NCBI RefSeq assembly: GCF_027925445.1
Contig: NZ_AP027149.1
Coordinates: 3,112,501 to 3,176,500, forward strand
Length of the DNA: 64,000 bases
DNA from: Methylocystis bryophila
GTDB taxonomy: Bacteria; Pseudomonadota; Alphaproteobacteria; Rhizobiales; Beijerinckiaceae
Reading direction: 5' to 3'
Shown here: piece by piece, positions 47,325-56,237 of the stretch
Layout of the letters: each line of letters begins with the position of its first letter
Numbering within the stretch: the first letter of the stretch is position 1
Notes under the pieces: model-generated
What the model was told of the DNA's origin: nothing
Databases searched by the model: none
Seen by the model: the letters and a program-made list of their open reading frames with translations, nothing else
Program-made: the position numbers and the translations under genes

Positions 47325-48279
47325 AGGCCCCCTCGAGACGATGCTCGCCGCGCCGGAAGCAAAGACGGCGGAGGAGCCGCCGCCGCCGCAAAAGCCATTG
47401 GCGCCAACCGATTCGGTTGCGGGACGTTCGCTTGTGATCGTCATCGCGATCACGACGTTCCTTGCCGCGCTGGCGGCGGGCGCAGCGCTGCTCGTCGCCG
47501 ACGCCAGCGCCGATTGGCGCAAGGAGCTGGCGCGCGAGATCACCGTGCAGGTGAAGCCGGTCGAGGGGCGAGACCTTGAGGCCGACGTCCAGGCGGTGAC
47601 GCGGACCGTCCTGACGGCGAGCGGCGTGCGCGACGCGCGTCCTTATACGAAAGAAGAGTCGGAAGCCCTGCTCGCGCCCTGGCTCGGAGAGGGACTGAAT
47701 CTCGCCGAGCTGCCGACGCCGCGCATGGTCGTCGTCAAGATCGACCCGAGCCGTCCGCCCGATCTCGCAAAGCTGCGCGCCAGTCTCGCCCAGGCGACGC
47801 CCGCCGCCGTGCTCGACGACCACCGGGTCTGGCTCGAGCGGCTGTCGCGCATGGCGGGCACGGTCGTGGCGCTCGCCGCGCTTGTTTTCGTCCTCATCGT
47901 CGCGGCGATGGCCGTGGCCGTCGCCTCGGCGACGCGCGCGGCTGTCGCCACCAATCGAGAGATCGTCGAGGTCCTGCATCTCGTCGGGGCCGACGACGCC
48001 TTCATCGCCAGCGAATTTCAGCGCCGCTTCCTCGCGCTCGGGTTGCGCGGCGCGGCGATCGGCGGCGGCGCCGCGACGCTGTTCTTTCTCGTCGCGCGTA
48101 TTGTGGCGCGGAGAATCGTGGCGACGCCGAGCGGCGAGCAGGTCGCGGCCATGTTCGGCGAGGCGGCGCTCGACGCCCGCGGTTTTGCCGCGATCCTACT
48201 GCTTGCGGCCGCGGCGGCTCTCGCGACGGGCCTCTTGTCTCGCCTCATCGTGCTCGGACGGCTGCGCGAGCTGGAGTGA
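47311..48279 (+). CDS. ftsX: Cell-division membrane protein FtsX
   Basis: 322 residues. Cytoplasmic Pro-rich N-terminus, first helix about 43-65, a periplasmic domain (ITVQVKPVEGRDLEADVQAV ... VVVKIDPS), then three C-terminal helices with the FtsX motif NREIVEVLHLVGADDAFIASEFQRRF (key residues V-L-H-L-V-G-A). It overlaps the ftsE stop by 14 bases; ATG 47317 is an equally possible start. Confidence 0.93.
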   Translation: MSMSEGPLETMLAAPEAKTAEEPPPPQKPLAPTDSVAGRSLVIVIAITTFLAALAAGAALLVADASADWRKELAREITVQVKPVEGRDLEADVQAVTRTVLTASGVRDARPYTKEESEALLAPWLGEGLNLAELPTPRMVVVKIDPSRPPDLAKLRASLAQATPAAVLDDHRVWLERLSRMAGTVVALAALVFVLIVAAMAVAVASATRAAVATNREIVEVLHLVGADDAFIASEFQRRFLALGLRGAAIGGGAATLFFLVARIVARRIVATPSGEQVAAMFGEAALDARGFAAILLLAAAAALATGLLSRLIVLGRLRELE

Positions 48280-48348
48280 GGACGCGGAAGTTCGGGCGGC
48301 AATTCCGCACAACCGCGCGGCGCTGGACAGGCTGGCGGCGCCGTCGCA

Positions 48349-49053
48349 ATGATGGCTCGACGGCGACGGTCTCGCCAGCCGCGCTTTTCGCGAGCGCGGC
48401 GCTCACCGAGAAGGGGACGAGCATTGCAAGCGCAGCGACGCCGTTTCTGGCTTGGCGCGGCCTCGCACGGCTTTTGCGCGCTCGCCTTTCTGACGGCCTT
48501 GCTCACTGCAGGCTTTATTGGCTTTGCCGCCTCGTTGGCGCGCGAAGAGCATCCGTTGGAGCTCGACGCCGAAGGCGTCGTGGTGCTGACGGGAGGCTCT
48601 GATCGGGTGCTGCAGGCCACCGAATTGCTGGCGCGGGGCCAGGCCCAACGACTCTTGATCACGGGCGTCAATCCGATGACGCACGGCGCCGCGATCGAAC
48701 GGCTTCTTCCGATCTCGCGCCAGCTGTTCAATTGCTGCGTCGATCTCGGCTATCAGGCGCAGGACACCGAGGGCAACGCCCGCGAAACCCGGGATTGGAT
48801 GCAGCGACGCGGGCTTGTCGGCCCGCTCATCATCGTAACCTCGAACTATCACATGCCGAGGGCGCTTCTCGAGCTTCAGTCGGCCCTGCCAGGCGTTGAG
48901 CTTTACCCCTACCCTGTCGTGGGCGAGCATGTCCGCGTCGAATCTTATTTCGAAGACCAGCGCGTCCTGCGCCTGCTGCTGCGCGAATATCTAAAATATC
49001 TGCGCGCTTTGGCCCGCACGAGATGGGAAACCATTTCGGCGCGACCTGTCTAG
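48349..49053 (+). CDS. YdcF family (DUF218) membrane-anchored protein
   Basis: 234 residues. One N-terminal helix (about 39-62), then the DUF218 core: GVVVLTGGSDRVLQATELL, LLITGVNP, GNARETRDWM and IIVTSNYHMPRALLEL. Relatives include SanA/ElyC, linked to envelope integrity and cell-wall precursor metabolism. The Arg-rich first 25 residues may be untranslated: a TTG at 48424 with GAAGGGGA upstream is a plausible alternative start. Follows ftsEX on the same strand. Confidence 0.85.
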   Translation: MMARRRRSRQPRFSRARRSPRRGRALQAQRRRFWLGAASHGFCALAFLTALLTAGFIGFAASLAREEHPLELDAEGVVVLTGGSDRVLQATELLARGQAQRLLITGVNPMTHGAAIERLLPISRQLFNCCVDLGYQAQDTEGNARETRDWMQRRGLVGPLIIVTSNYHMPRALLELQSALPGVELYPYPVVGEHVRVESYFEDQRVLRLLLREYLKYLRALARTRWETISARPV

Positions 49054-49102
49054 AGCATGTCACGGAAAAGTGCGAAGCGGTTTTCCGATCATGACATGCT
49101 CT
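49052..49102. repeat. Repeat module A, copy 5
   Basis: Imperfect palindrome AGAGCATGTCACGGAAAAGT ... ACATGCTCT. It is nearly identical to 50309-50358 and is inverted relative to 45136-45185. Confidence 0.85.
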
Positions 49103-49115
49103 AACTTTTTGACTT

Positions 49116-49161
49116 AGCGCGCTTCCCGCTCGAACGATTCCGTTCGAGCGGGAAGCGCGCT
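49116..49161. repeat. Repeat module B, perfect 21-bp inverted repeat
   Basis: The arms 49116-49136 (AGCGCGCTTCCCGCTCGAAC plus G) and 49141-49161 are exact reverse complements around the loop ATTC. It is joined to module A by AACTTTTTGACTT. A degenerate further A core follows to about 49200. Confidence 0.9.
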
Positions 49162-49206
49162 AGGGCCTGTCACGCAAAGGTGCGAAACGGTCTTTCGCCC
49201 ACCGCT

Positions 49207-49479
49207 TTAGGAGACAGCTTTTTTCGCCATAACGAACGAGCCGCCGGAACGCGATTCGTCTCTTGCGCCTGTCGCGCCCGACCGTTCGACAAAGTCGCGC
49301 AGAAAATTGAATTCGTCGATGCTCAGAACGACGAGCCTGTCACGACCATTCTTCGTGACGATGATAGGCGCGTTCAGCGCAAGATCGCAGTAGGCGCTGA
49401 AGCGCTTCGCCATCTCGGCCGAACTCACCCGCTTCAACCCGGCGCCCGGGCCGTCCGCGGAGGGAGATTCGTCGCTCAC
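49207..49479 (-). CDS. Phd/YefM-type antitoxin-like protein, orphan
   Basis: 90 residues. The core VSSAEMAKRFSAYCDLALNAPIIVTKNGRDRLVVLSIDEFNFLRDF has the Phd/YefM pattern: an N-terminal dimer/DNA-binding strand-helix, then P-x-x-V-T-K-N-G and the V-x-x-S-x-x-E-F strand. GTG start. No toxin gene follows or precedes it, so it may be solitary, a regulator, or the remnant of a module. Confidence 0.72.
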   Translation of the reverse strand: MSDESPSADGPGAGLKRVSSAEMAKRFSAYCDLALNAPIIVTKNGRDRLVVLSIDEFNFLRDFVERSGATGARDESRSGGSFVMAKKAVS

Positions 49480-49927
49480 AGCAGTTATCCTCTTGCCTTT
49501 CTCGCGCTTCGCGTGTGTGCGCGGATACTGACTCGCTTCGCGACATTACACAAGTCGCCGTCGCCGCCGGGTCGGACAAAGCTCGATCGTCGCGGCGTCA
49601 AGGTTGAACGTAAAGCGCGCCGCGCCTGCCGGGGTCTCTTAAGGAAGATTGCGCACAAGCGCGCCGTTTCAACGGATTTGAGACCAACAAGCCGCTCCGC
49701 AGAGGCAAATTGGCGCCCGGCATGTGACTGGGGAGGAGTAAAGCGAAGGGCTTCGGGGAGCCGGACCGAACTCATCATTTCTTAACCATCTGTTTCAAAA
49801 TGAGAAAAGAATCTGCAGGGGCTCCGACTGCAAATATTGCGGAAAATACGGATTTAACATAAAATGATCATTGTACGGCTCGATCCGTGCAATCGAAGCT
49901 ACGCTTTTGAAAAGGCGAGGTGAGGAT
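49480..49927. other. Gap upstream of the His-rich exported protein
   Basis: 448 bases. No credible gene. The last 150 bases (about 49780-49920) are AT-rich and probably carry the promoter of the gene at 49928. Confidence 0.4.
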
Positions 49928-50248
49928 ATGCGTAACGTCAACATCAAAATCGCGTCGACGGTGCTGGGGCTCGGTCTGCTTTGCGGTTTGGCCACGAGCG
50001 CGGTCGCCGGAGTTCCGTCCTTGGCGCAGAACGACGCCACGAAGGTCGAGGCTCCCGTGGACTATGTGCGGTGGTACTGCCATCGTCATCACCACCACAT
50101 CTACACGCAGCTCGTTGCGGCAGGGACGGTCACCTATCCGGTCTATCGCATCGAGCACTACAAGATCGACTACAGGTCCCCGGTCTTCGCTTACGCCGCG
50201 CCTGTCGCGCCCGCCCCGGTCATCCCGATCCTCGGCTGGTTCTTCTAA
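49928..50248 (+). CDS. Small exported His-rich protein
   Basis: 106 residues. Signal peptide to about residue 27 (ATSAVAG). The mature part contains the cluster WYCHRHHHHIYTQL, a possible metal-binding site, followed by a Tyr-rich stretch and a Pro/Ala/Val-rich tail ending GWFF. GGTGAGG precedes the ATG at 49928; an in-frame ATG at 49871 lacks a site and disrupts the signal peptide. No family recognised. Confidence 0.72.
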   Translation: MRNVNIKIASTVLGLGLLCGLATSAVAGVPSLAQNDATKVEAPVDYVRWYCHRHHHHIYTQLVAAGTVTYPVYRIEHYKIDYRSPVFAYAAPVAPAPVIPILGWFF

Positions 50249-50308
50249 ACGGTCCGGACGGATCCTTTTGAGCTGCGCGTTCGAGCCATCGAATGCGCAG
50301 CTAGTCTT

Positions 50309-50419
50309 AGAGCATGTCACGGAAAAGTGCGAAGCGGTTTTCCGGTCATGACATGCTCCAACCTTTTGATGTGGCGCGTTTCCTTATCGCTCGAACGACC
50401 GTTCGAGCGGGAAACGCGC
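50309..50419. repeat. Composite palindromic repeat, copy 6 (modules A and B)
   Basis: Module A (50309-50358), linker ACCTTTTGATG, module B (50374-50419, GCGCGTTTCC to GGGAAACGCGC with CTCGAACG/CGTTCGAG core). Same order as copy 5, with a TTATCGC variant in one arm. Confidence 0.85.
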
Positions 50420-50454
50420 TGGCGTCGAAGGCGCATATCTCGGCCTTCAACGAT

Positions 50455-51513
50455 TCAGCGCGGCATCACCGCCCAGTAATCGAGGTCGAGCAGAACGGAC
50501 GGGTCGGGCTTGCCGTCGGGTCCGGTGAGCGGAAAGTCGGCGCAAGGCCTGTCCCTCGCGGCAACTAGGCGTAAACGCAACGCGCCGATGTCGTCGCGCC
50601 CCGGAATCTCGGCCTTGTCCAGCACCTCGCTCCACGCGAAGATCGTCCCGCCGGAAAAGAGCGGATTGACGTGCTTTCCGCCGTTGATCGCCGAGATGTG
50701 AAACGCGTTGGCGAGCCCGTTGAAGGAAATCGCGCGGGCCATTGAGATGACGTGGCCGCCGTAGATGATGCGCTTGCCGAATCGCCCTTGCGATTCGTAA
50801 AACTGATTGAAATGCACCTTGCTGTTGTTTTGATAGAGCCGCGTGGCGAGCTGATGCTCCGCCTCTTCGACGGTCATGCCGTCGATATGATCAATCTTCT
50901 CACCCTTCTCATAATCGTCCCAGAGGAAAGGCGAGCCCGCGAGCGCCCGATCGTAAGCCGCGACGTCGATCTTGGGGACGGCCTTGCCGAGATCCTTGGG
51001 CTCAACCGATTTCGGCAAGCTGGGGACGACTTCGGCTCCCACCGACGCGCTTTTGTCGCGCTTCTTCACCATCACCCAGCGGGCGTAATCGAGCACGACG
51101 TCGCCATGCTGATTGCGCCCTGTGGAGCGCACATAGACGACGCCTGTCTCCTTGTTGGAGTTTTCCTTCAGACCGATCACCTCGGAGGTCGCGGTCAATG
51201 TGTCGCCGGCATAGACTGGCGCAAGAAATTTGAGATCTGCATAGCCGAGATTAGCGAGCGCGTTGAGCGAAATGTCGGGCACGGTCTTGCCGAGCACGAG
51301 ATGGAAGACGAGCGCGTCGTCGATCGGGGCCTCCTTATAGCCGATCGCCTTGGCGAAAGCCGAGGAGGACTGCACGGCGAAGCGCGGCAGATAAAGCGCC
51401 GTGTAAAACGAAACGTCGCCCACTGTGACGCTGCGCGGCGTCGCGTGGCGGATGATCTGACCGAGCGAGAAATCCTCGAAGAAATTTCCGATGTTCGATT
51501 TTTGCGCGGTCAT
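50455..51513 (-). CDS. mch: Mesaconyl-CoA hydratase (beta-methylmalyl-CoA dehydratase)
   Basis: 352 residues with two MaoC/hot-dog domains. Strong markers are GNFFEDFSLGQIIRHATPR, APIDDALVFHLVFGKTVPDISLNA-type text (here VFHLVLGKTVPDISLNA), FLWDDYEKGEKIDHIDG and IIYGGHVISMARAISFNGLANA. It hydrates mesaconyl-C1-CoA to beta-methylmalyl-CoA in the ethylmalonyl-CoA pathway, which methanotrophic and methylotrophic alphaproteobacteria use to regenerate glyoxylate. Symbol used in the Rhodobacter sense; meaC is a synonym. Confidence 0.92.
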   Translation of the reverse strand: MTAQKSNIGNFFEDFSLGQIIRHATPRSVTVGDVSFYTALYLPRFAVQSSSAFAKAIGYKEAPIDDALVFHLVLGKTVPDISLNALANLGYADLKFLAPVYAGDTLTATSEVIGLKENSNKETGVVYVRSTGRNQHGDVVLDYARWVMVKKRDKSASVGAEVVPSLPKSVEPKDLGKAVPKIDVAAYDRALAGSPFLWDDYEKGEKIDHIDGMTVEEAEHQLATRLYQNNSKVHFNQFYESQGRFGKRIIYGGHVISMARAISFNGLANAFHISAINGGKHVNPLFSGGTIFAWSEVLDKAEIPGRDDIGALRLRLVAARDRPCADFPLTGPDGKPDPSVLLDLDYWAVMPR

Positions 51514-51531
51514 CTTCTAAAGCTCGTTCCT

Positions 51532-51855
51532 TCAGCGTGGACCTTGCGCCAGCAATTGCGCCAGCGCTGTCTTGAGGCTCGCGGGATCCCCCGCGACGTG
51601 AATTTTCTTCAAGCGCGCCGTCTGGCCCGACACGAGCGTGAACGCGCTTTTTGGCGCATGCAGCGCCGTGGCGAGGAGAGCGATCAGGGCGGCGTTGGCG
51701 CGCCCGTCCTCCGGCGCCGAGCGAACCCTCGCCTTCAGGACCACGCGCCCGTCCGCGAGCGTCTCGATCCCTTCCAGCGCGTCGCGGCCGCCTTTGGGCG
51801 TCAGCCGCAGCCAGAGGGCGAGGCCATCCCGCTCTTCGATCCAGGGATCAGCCAA
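51532..51855 (-). CDS. YggU family protein (DUF167)
   Basis: 107 residues. DUF167 core: LALWLRLTPKGGRDALEG, KARVRSAPEDGRANAALIALLA and TARLKKIHVAGDP. Small conserved protein of unknown role, classically encoded beside YggT, as here: it overlaps the yggT-family stop by 8 bases. Confidence 0.92.
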   Translation of the reverse strand: MADPWIEERDGLALWLRLTPKGGRDALEGIETLADGRVVLKARVRSAPEDGRANAALIALLATALHAPKSAFTLVSGQTARLKKIHVAGDPASLKTALAQLLAQGPR

Positions 51856-52144
51856 GCGCGCCGTAGCTGGCGCTATGGGCGATGATATCGCTCAAGAATT
51901 GCAGGGCGAGCAGGACGATCATCGGGGAGAAGTCCAGCCCGCCGAAGGTCGGAATGACACGGCGGATGGGTTCGTAGACAGGCTCGGTCATGGCCGCGAG
52001 CGCCCGGCGAATCGAATAGACCGTGCTCGAACGCGTGTTGATCACGTCAAAGGCCACGAGCCAGGAAACGATGAAGGAGGCGACGACAACCCACCAGTAG
52101 ATGTCGATGACCGTCAAAAGCAGCTTGATCACGGCGTATTGCAT
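51848..52144 (-). CDS. YggT family membrane protein
   Basis: 98 residues with two hydrophobic segments (about 5-28 and 75-92) and the family text WWVVVASFIVSWLVAFDVIN and EPVYEPIRRVIPTFGGLDFSP. The family is implicated in envelope or division functions. ATG at 52144; an upstream in-frame ATG at 52237 is not conserved. Forms a two-gene unit with the DUF167 gene. Confidence 0.92.
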   Translation of the reverse strand: MQYAVIKLLLTVIDIYWWVVVASFIVSWLVAFDVINTRSSTVYSIRRALAAMTEPVYEPIRRVIPTFGGLDFSPMIVLLALQFLSDIIAHSASYGALG

Positions 52145-52322
52145 TTGCCACTCACTATTAGCGCGCTCTTCCCTCGAACCACTCTTTCGAAGAGGAGGAA
52201 TCGCGCCACCTCTAACGCCCGCCGCGACCGCGCGCAATCGGCGCCTGAAACGCCGAAAATCAGCGGCGGCGCAGAATCGATTGACAGAGCCGAGAGGCGC
52301 AGTGTAGTCAGCGCCCCTGGCC

Positions 52323-52398
52323 GGGGCTGTAGCTCAGATGGGAGAGCGCTGCAATCGCACTGCAGAGGTCCGGGGTTCGATTCCCCGCAGCTCCACCA
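52323..52398 (+). tRNA. tRNA-Ala (anticodon CGC)
   Basis: 76 bases including an encoded CCA. Acceptor stem GGGGCTG/CAGCTCC with one G-T pair, D-loop AGCTCAGATGGGAGAGC, anticodon stem CTGCA/TGCAG around loop ATCGCAC (anticodon CGC, codon GCG), and T-arm CCGGGGTTCGATTCCCCGC. All four arms fold. Confidence 0.97.
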
Positions 52399-52454
52399 GG
52401 GAAAACCCCCAAAGAATCCAGACGGTTGGGACAGGCGCGAGCGGAGCGAAGGTC

Positions 52455-52507
52455 TAGAGTCTGTCCCCGAGGCGCGCAAAGCGATTTCTCGGCCAGGACA
52501 TGCCCTA
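52455..52507. repeat. Degenerate module A, copy 7
   Basis: AGAGTCTGTCCCCGAGGCGC ... GCCAGGACATGCCCTAG. It keeps the outer arms of module A with an altered core. A degenerate module B lies on the other side of the tRNA at about 52158-52206. Confidence 0.55.
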
Positions 52508-52792
52508 GCCGTCCGCCGGTCTCCTCGCTGCGCCGCGCATCTCGGGCAGCGCCGTCGCGGCGATCCTGACGACCTCGCCCAAGTCTTCCGCGATGACCAT
52601 GTCCCCGATCGTAACGATGGCTAGTCCCTTGGATATCTCGGTCACGGCGAAAATCCAGTTGGCCCGCGCCAGTCGGGAGAAATTGTTGAAGGCGGACTCG
52701 ACCTGCACGACGGCGCTGCGCGACGGCTGCGCCCCGCGATGACGTTCTACGACCTGCGCATGGTCAGGCTGCCGAGGAACGATGACGCGCAT
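52505..52792 (-). CDS. Small hypothetical protein
   Basis: 95 residues, cytoplasmic. A central stretch VQVESAFNNFSRLARANWIFAV then EISKGLAIVTIGDMVIAEDL looks like a folded domain of helices and strands. AAGG precedes the ATG. No family recognised. Confidence 0.5.
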   Translation of the reverse strand: MRVIVPRQPDHAQVVERHRGAQPSRSAVVQVESAFNNFSRLARANWIFAVTEISKGLAIVTIGDMVIAEDLGEVVRIAATALPEMRGAARRPADG

Positions 52793-52898
52793 CCTTGACC
52801 TACCCCGCTGGACTTGAAACTACGCTCCCCAATCCTCGTGAAATACGCCCGGATTAGTCCGCAATTGTGGCGCTGGCGTCGGAGGCGCTCGAGACCGG

Positions 52899-55800
52899 CT
52901 ACGCGCTTCGCTCGGGCGCGCGTCCGCCGAGGCGCGCCATGATCCTTGCCCATCGCGCTCCCGCCCAGACGCTGAAACGGTCGAGATACAGGTAGATCAC
53001 GGGCGTCGTGTAGAGCGTCAACGCTTGGCTCACGATCAGCCCGCCGACGATGGCGATGCCTAAAGGCCGACGAACCTCGCCGCCATTGCCGAAGCTCAAG
53101 GCCAACGGGACCGCGCCAAGGATCGCCGCCATCGTCGTCATCATGATGGGGCGGAAGCGCAAAAGGCAGGCTTCGTAAATCGCGTCGTAAGAGGAGACGC
53201 CTTGAACGCGCCGGGCCTCGATAGCGAAGTCGATCATCAAGATCGCGTTCTTCTTGACGATGCCGATGAGCAGGATCACGCCGATGAAGGCGATGACGCT
53301 GAATTCCGTGTGGAAAATCAGCAGCGCGAGCATCGCGCCGACGCCGGCCGAGGGCAGCGTCGAGAGGATCGTGATCGGATGCACGTAGCTTTCGTAGAGC
53401 ATCCCGAGCACGATATAGACGGCGACGAGGGCCGCCATGATGAGCAAAGGCTCGGTCTTGAGGGATTCCGTAAAGAGCTGGGCGGTGCCAGTCAGCGAGC
53501 CCTTGAGCGTCGGCGGCATGCCGATTTGCCGCGTCGCGCGTTCGATATCCTCGAGCGCCTGGGAGAGAGAGGCGCCCTCGGCGAGATTGAAGGAGATCGT
53601 CGTGGCGACGAAAAGCCCCTGATGATTGATGGCGAGCGCGGTGTGGCCGGGGCTGAAGCTCGCGACGCCAGGGAGCGGAACCATGGTCTCCTCGCTCGTG
53701 CTGACCGATGAGCCCGTGGAGGCCGTGGCGGTGCCGACGACGGCGAGCGCATTGGTCGTCGCATTCCGCGCGGTGGCGTTGACGGCGGCCGCGGCGGCGG
53801 CGGCAGTGGCGGCGCTGGTCGACGTTGTGGAGGGCGTGACCGCCTGCTCGGTCGAAGCGACCGCGGTGCCGACCGGCGCGTTGGTCCGCGCCGTGCCCCT
53901 TGCGGGCGCGCCGGCGGTCGAAACATAGATTTCGTTGAGAGCGTCCGGCCGCTGCGTGCTGCGCGGGTCGATCGTCATGACCACGTGATACTGATTTTGC
54001 GCCTGGTAGATTACCGAAACCTGCCGCTGGCCAAAGGAGTCGTATAGCGCGTTGTCGATCTGCGCGGCGGTCAGTCCGAGCCGCGACGCGGTGTCGCGAT
54101 CGATGTTGACGTCGGCCTCGAGCGCCCGCAGCTGCTGATCGGAGCTCACATCGCGCAGCACGCCGCCTTTGTTCAGCGCGTCCACGAGCTTCGGCGTCCA
54201 TTCATAGAGATCCGCGCCCGAGCCGAGCAGCGTATATTGATAGAGCGCGTTCGACGATCGCGCGCCGACGCGAAAATCCTGAATGGCGCTCAAAAAGACC
54301 TCGCCGCCCGGAATTTTCGAAAGCGCCGGGCGCAACCTCGCAATCACCTCCTCGGCGCTATCGTGACGCTCTTCGAGCGGCTTCAGATTGACATAGACGG
54401 AAGCGGTGTTCACCGCAGCCGCCTGCCCGCCGCTCCCGACGCCCGTGAAGCCGATGACATTGTCGACGGCGGGATCTTTCCGCACGATCGCGATCATCTG
54501 CACGAGCTTCTTCTGCATGGCCTGGAAAGAGACGGACTGATCCCCCCGCAGCACCCCCGTAAGACGCCCCGTGTCTTGGGTCGGAAAAAAGCCCTTGGGG
54601 AGGACGCCAACGAGCCAGACGTTGAGCGCCACCGTCGCGAGAAGGATGAGCATGATGGTTCGCGGATGCCGCAAGGCCACAATGAGGCTCTTCTCATAAC
54701 CCTCGAGCATGCGCTCAAAAAAGGTGCGCCTCCCAGGGCGTAACACTTCCGCCGCTTCTTTCTTGCGCAACAGCAAGGAGCAGAGCATCGGCGTCGTCGT
54801 CAGCGAGATCACGAGCGAGATCAGAATCGCGATCGATAACGTCAGCGCGAATTCACGGAAGAAACGGCCGGGAATCCCGCCCATGAACAGAATCGGCGTG
54901 AAGACCGCGACGAGCGACAGGCTGATCGACAGGACCGTGAAGCCGACCTCGCGAGCGCCGCGAAGCGCGGCCTCTCTTTGCGGCATCCCGGCTTCAATGT
55001 GCCGAGCGGTGTTCTCGACGACGACGACGGCGTCATCCACGACGAAGCCCGTCGCGATCGTCAACGCCATCAGCGAGAGGATGTCGAGCGTGAACCCCGC
55101 AAGATACATGACGCCGAAAGAGCCGACGATCGAAACCGGCACGGCGATGCTTGGCACGATCGTCGCACGGACGTCACGCAAGAAGAAATAGACGACGCCG
55201 ATGACGAGCAGCACTGCAATGACCAGCGTCATCTCGGTGTCCGCAAGTGAAGCTCGGATCGTCAGCGATTTATCGCCAGCGATGACGACGTTGATGTCGC
55301 CGGGCATCGCCGCCTCGAGCGCGGGGAGCTCGGCCTTGATGCGCTCGACGGTGTCAATGATATTGGCTCCGGGCTGCGTGAAGGGAATCACCGCCACCGC
55401 CGGATCGTCGTTGAAATAGCCTGCGTTGCGGACGTCTTCGACCGAGTCGGTCACCGTGGCGACATCGGAGAGGCGAATCGCGTTGCCGTTGCGGTAGGCG
55501 ATGACGAGCGGGGCATAATCCTCGGCCTTGGTGGCCTGATCGTTGTCGTAGATTTGAAAGTGCTTGGCGCCTTCCTCAATCGCGCCCTTGGGACTGTTGG
55601 CGTTGGCGGAAGCCAGCGCCGCGCGGACGTCCTCGAGGCCGATCCCGAATTTGTTGAGCGCCTCGAAATCCAGCTCGACGCGCACCGCGGGCAGCGTCGC
55701 GCCGCCGATGATGACCTGGCCTACCCCCTCGAGCTGCGACAGCCTTTGTTGCAGCACATTGCTCGCCGCGTCATAGAGCTGCCCGCGGGTCAGCGTCTTC

Positions 55801-56237
55801 GAGGTCAGCGCGAGAATCACGATCGGCGCGTCGGCCGGATTGACCTTGCGATAGGTCGGATTGGTGCGCAGATTGGTTGGAAGATCCGCGCGCGCGGCAT
55901 TGATCCCCGCCTGTACGTCGCGCGCGGCGCCGTCGATGTCGCGACCGAGGCCGAACTGCAGAGCGATGCGCGAGATGCCGAGGCTCGACGACGAGGTCAT
56001 CTCGCTCACGTCGGCGATCTGGCCGAGATGGCGCTCGAGAGGGCTGGCGACGCTGTTTGCGACCGTCTCGGGGCTGGCGCCCGGCAATTGGGCGAGGACG
56101 ATGACGGTCGGAATATCGACCTGAGGCACAGGCGCGACCGGAAGGCTGAAGAAGCCGAGCGCGCCGGCGATGGCGAGACCAATCGTAAGAAGCGTGGTCG
56201 CGACCGGGCGCGCGATGAAGGGCGCCGAAATGCTCAT
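52899..56237 (-). CDS. RND multidrug efflux pump, MdtC-like
   Basis: 1112 residues, longer than the family's usual 1030-1050. Twelve membrane helices in two halves; motifs GFVVDDAVVVVEN (proton-relay Asp pair) and GIVKKNAILMIDFA. The excess is a low-complexity Ala/Thr/Ser insertion at about residues 770-850 (runs such as STTSTSAATAAAAAAA), within the second periplasmic porter region. It overlaps the previous pump by 4 bases (ATGA), so the two pump subunits are co-translated and probably form a mixed trimer as MdtB/MdtC do. Confidence 0.92.
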   Translation of the reverse strand: MSISAPFIARPVATTLLTIGLAIAGALGFFSLPVAPVPQVDIPTVIVLAQLPGASPETVANSVASPLERHLGQIADVSEMTSSSSLGISRIALQFGLGRDIDGAARDVQAGINAARADLPTNLRTNPTYRKVNPADAPIVILALTSKTLTRGQLYDAASNVLQQRLSQLEGVGQVIIGGATLPAVRVELDFEALNKFGIGLEDVRAALASANANSPKGAIEEGAKHFQIYDNDQATKAEDYAPLVIAYRNGNAIRLSDVATVTDSVEDVRNAGYFNDDPAVAVIPFTQPGANIIDTVERIKAELPALEAAMPGDINVVIAGDKSLTIRASLADTEMTLVIAVLLVIGVVYFFLRDVRATIVPSIAVPVSIVGSFGVMYLAGFTLDILSLMALTIATGFVVDDAVVVVENTARHIEAGMPQREAALRGAREVGFTVLSISLSLVAVFTPILFMGGIPGRFFREFALTLSIAILISLVISLTTTPMLCSLLLRKKEAAEVLRPGRRTFFERMLEGYEKSLIVALRHPRTIMLILLATVALNVWLVGVLPKGFFPTQDTGRLTGVLRGDQSVSFQAMQKKLVQMIAIVRKDPAVDNVIGFTGVGSGGQAAAVNTASVYVNLKPLEERHDSAEEVIARLRPALSKIPGGEVFLSAIQDFRVGARSSNALYQYTLLGSGADLYEWTPKLVDALNKGGVLRDVSSDQQLRALEADVNIDRDTASRLGLTAAQIDNALYDSFGQRQVSVIYQAQNQYHVVMTIDPRSTQRPDALNEIYVSTAGAPARGTARTNAPVGTAVASTEQAVTPSTTSTSAATAAAAAAAVNATARNATTNALAVVGTATASTGSSVSTSEETMVPLPGVASFSPGHTALAINHQGLFVATTISFNLAEGASLSQALEDIERATRQIGMPPTLKGSLTGTAQLFTESLKTEPLLIMAALVAVYIVLGMLYESYVHPITILSTLPSAGVGAMLALLIFHTEFSVIAFIGVILLIGIVKKNAILMIDFAIEARRVQGVSSYDAIYEACLLRFRPIMMTTMAAILGAVPLALSFGNGGEVRRPLGIAIVGGLIVSQALTLYTTPVIYLYLDRFSVWAGARWARIMARLGGRAPERSA

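Noticed and set aside
49480..49778. Toxin gene partnering the Phd-type antitoxin
   Set aside because: The open frame here is Arg-rich with no toxin motifs and no ribosome site; it looks like a chance frame.
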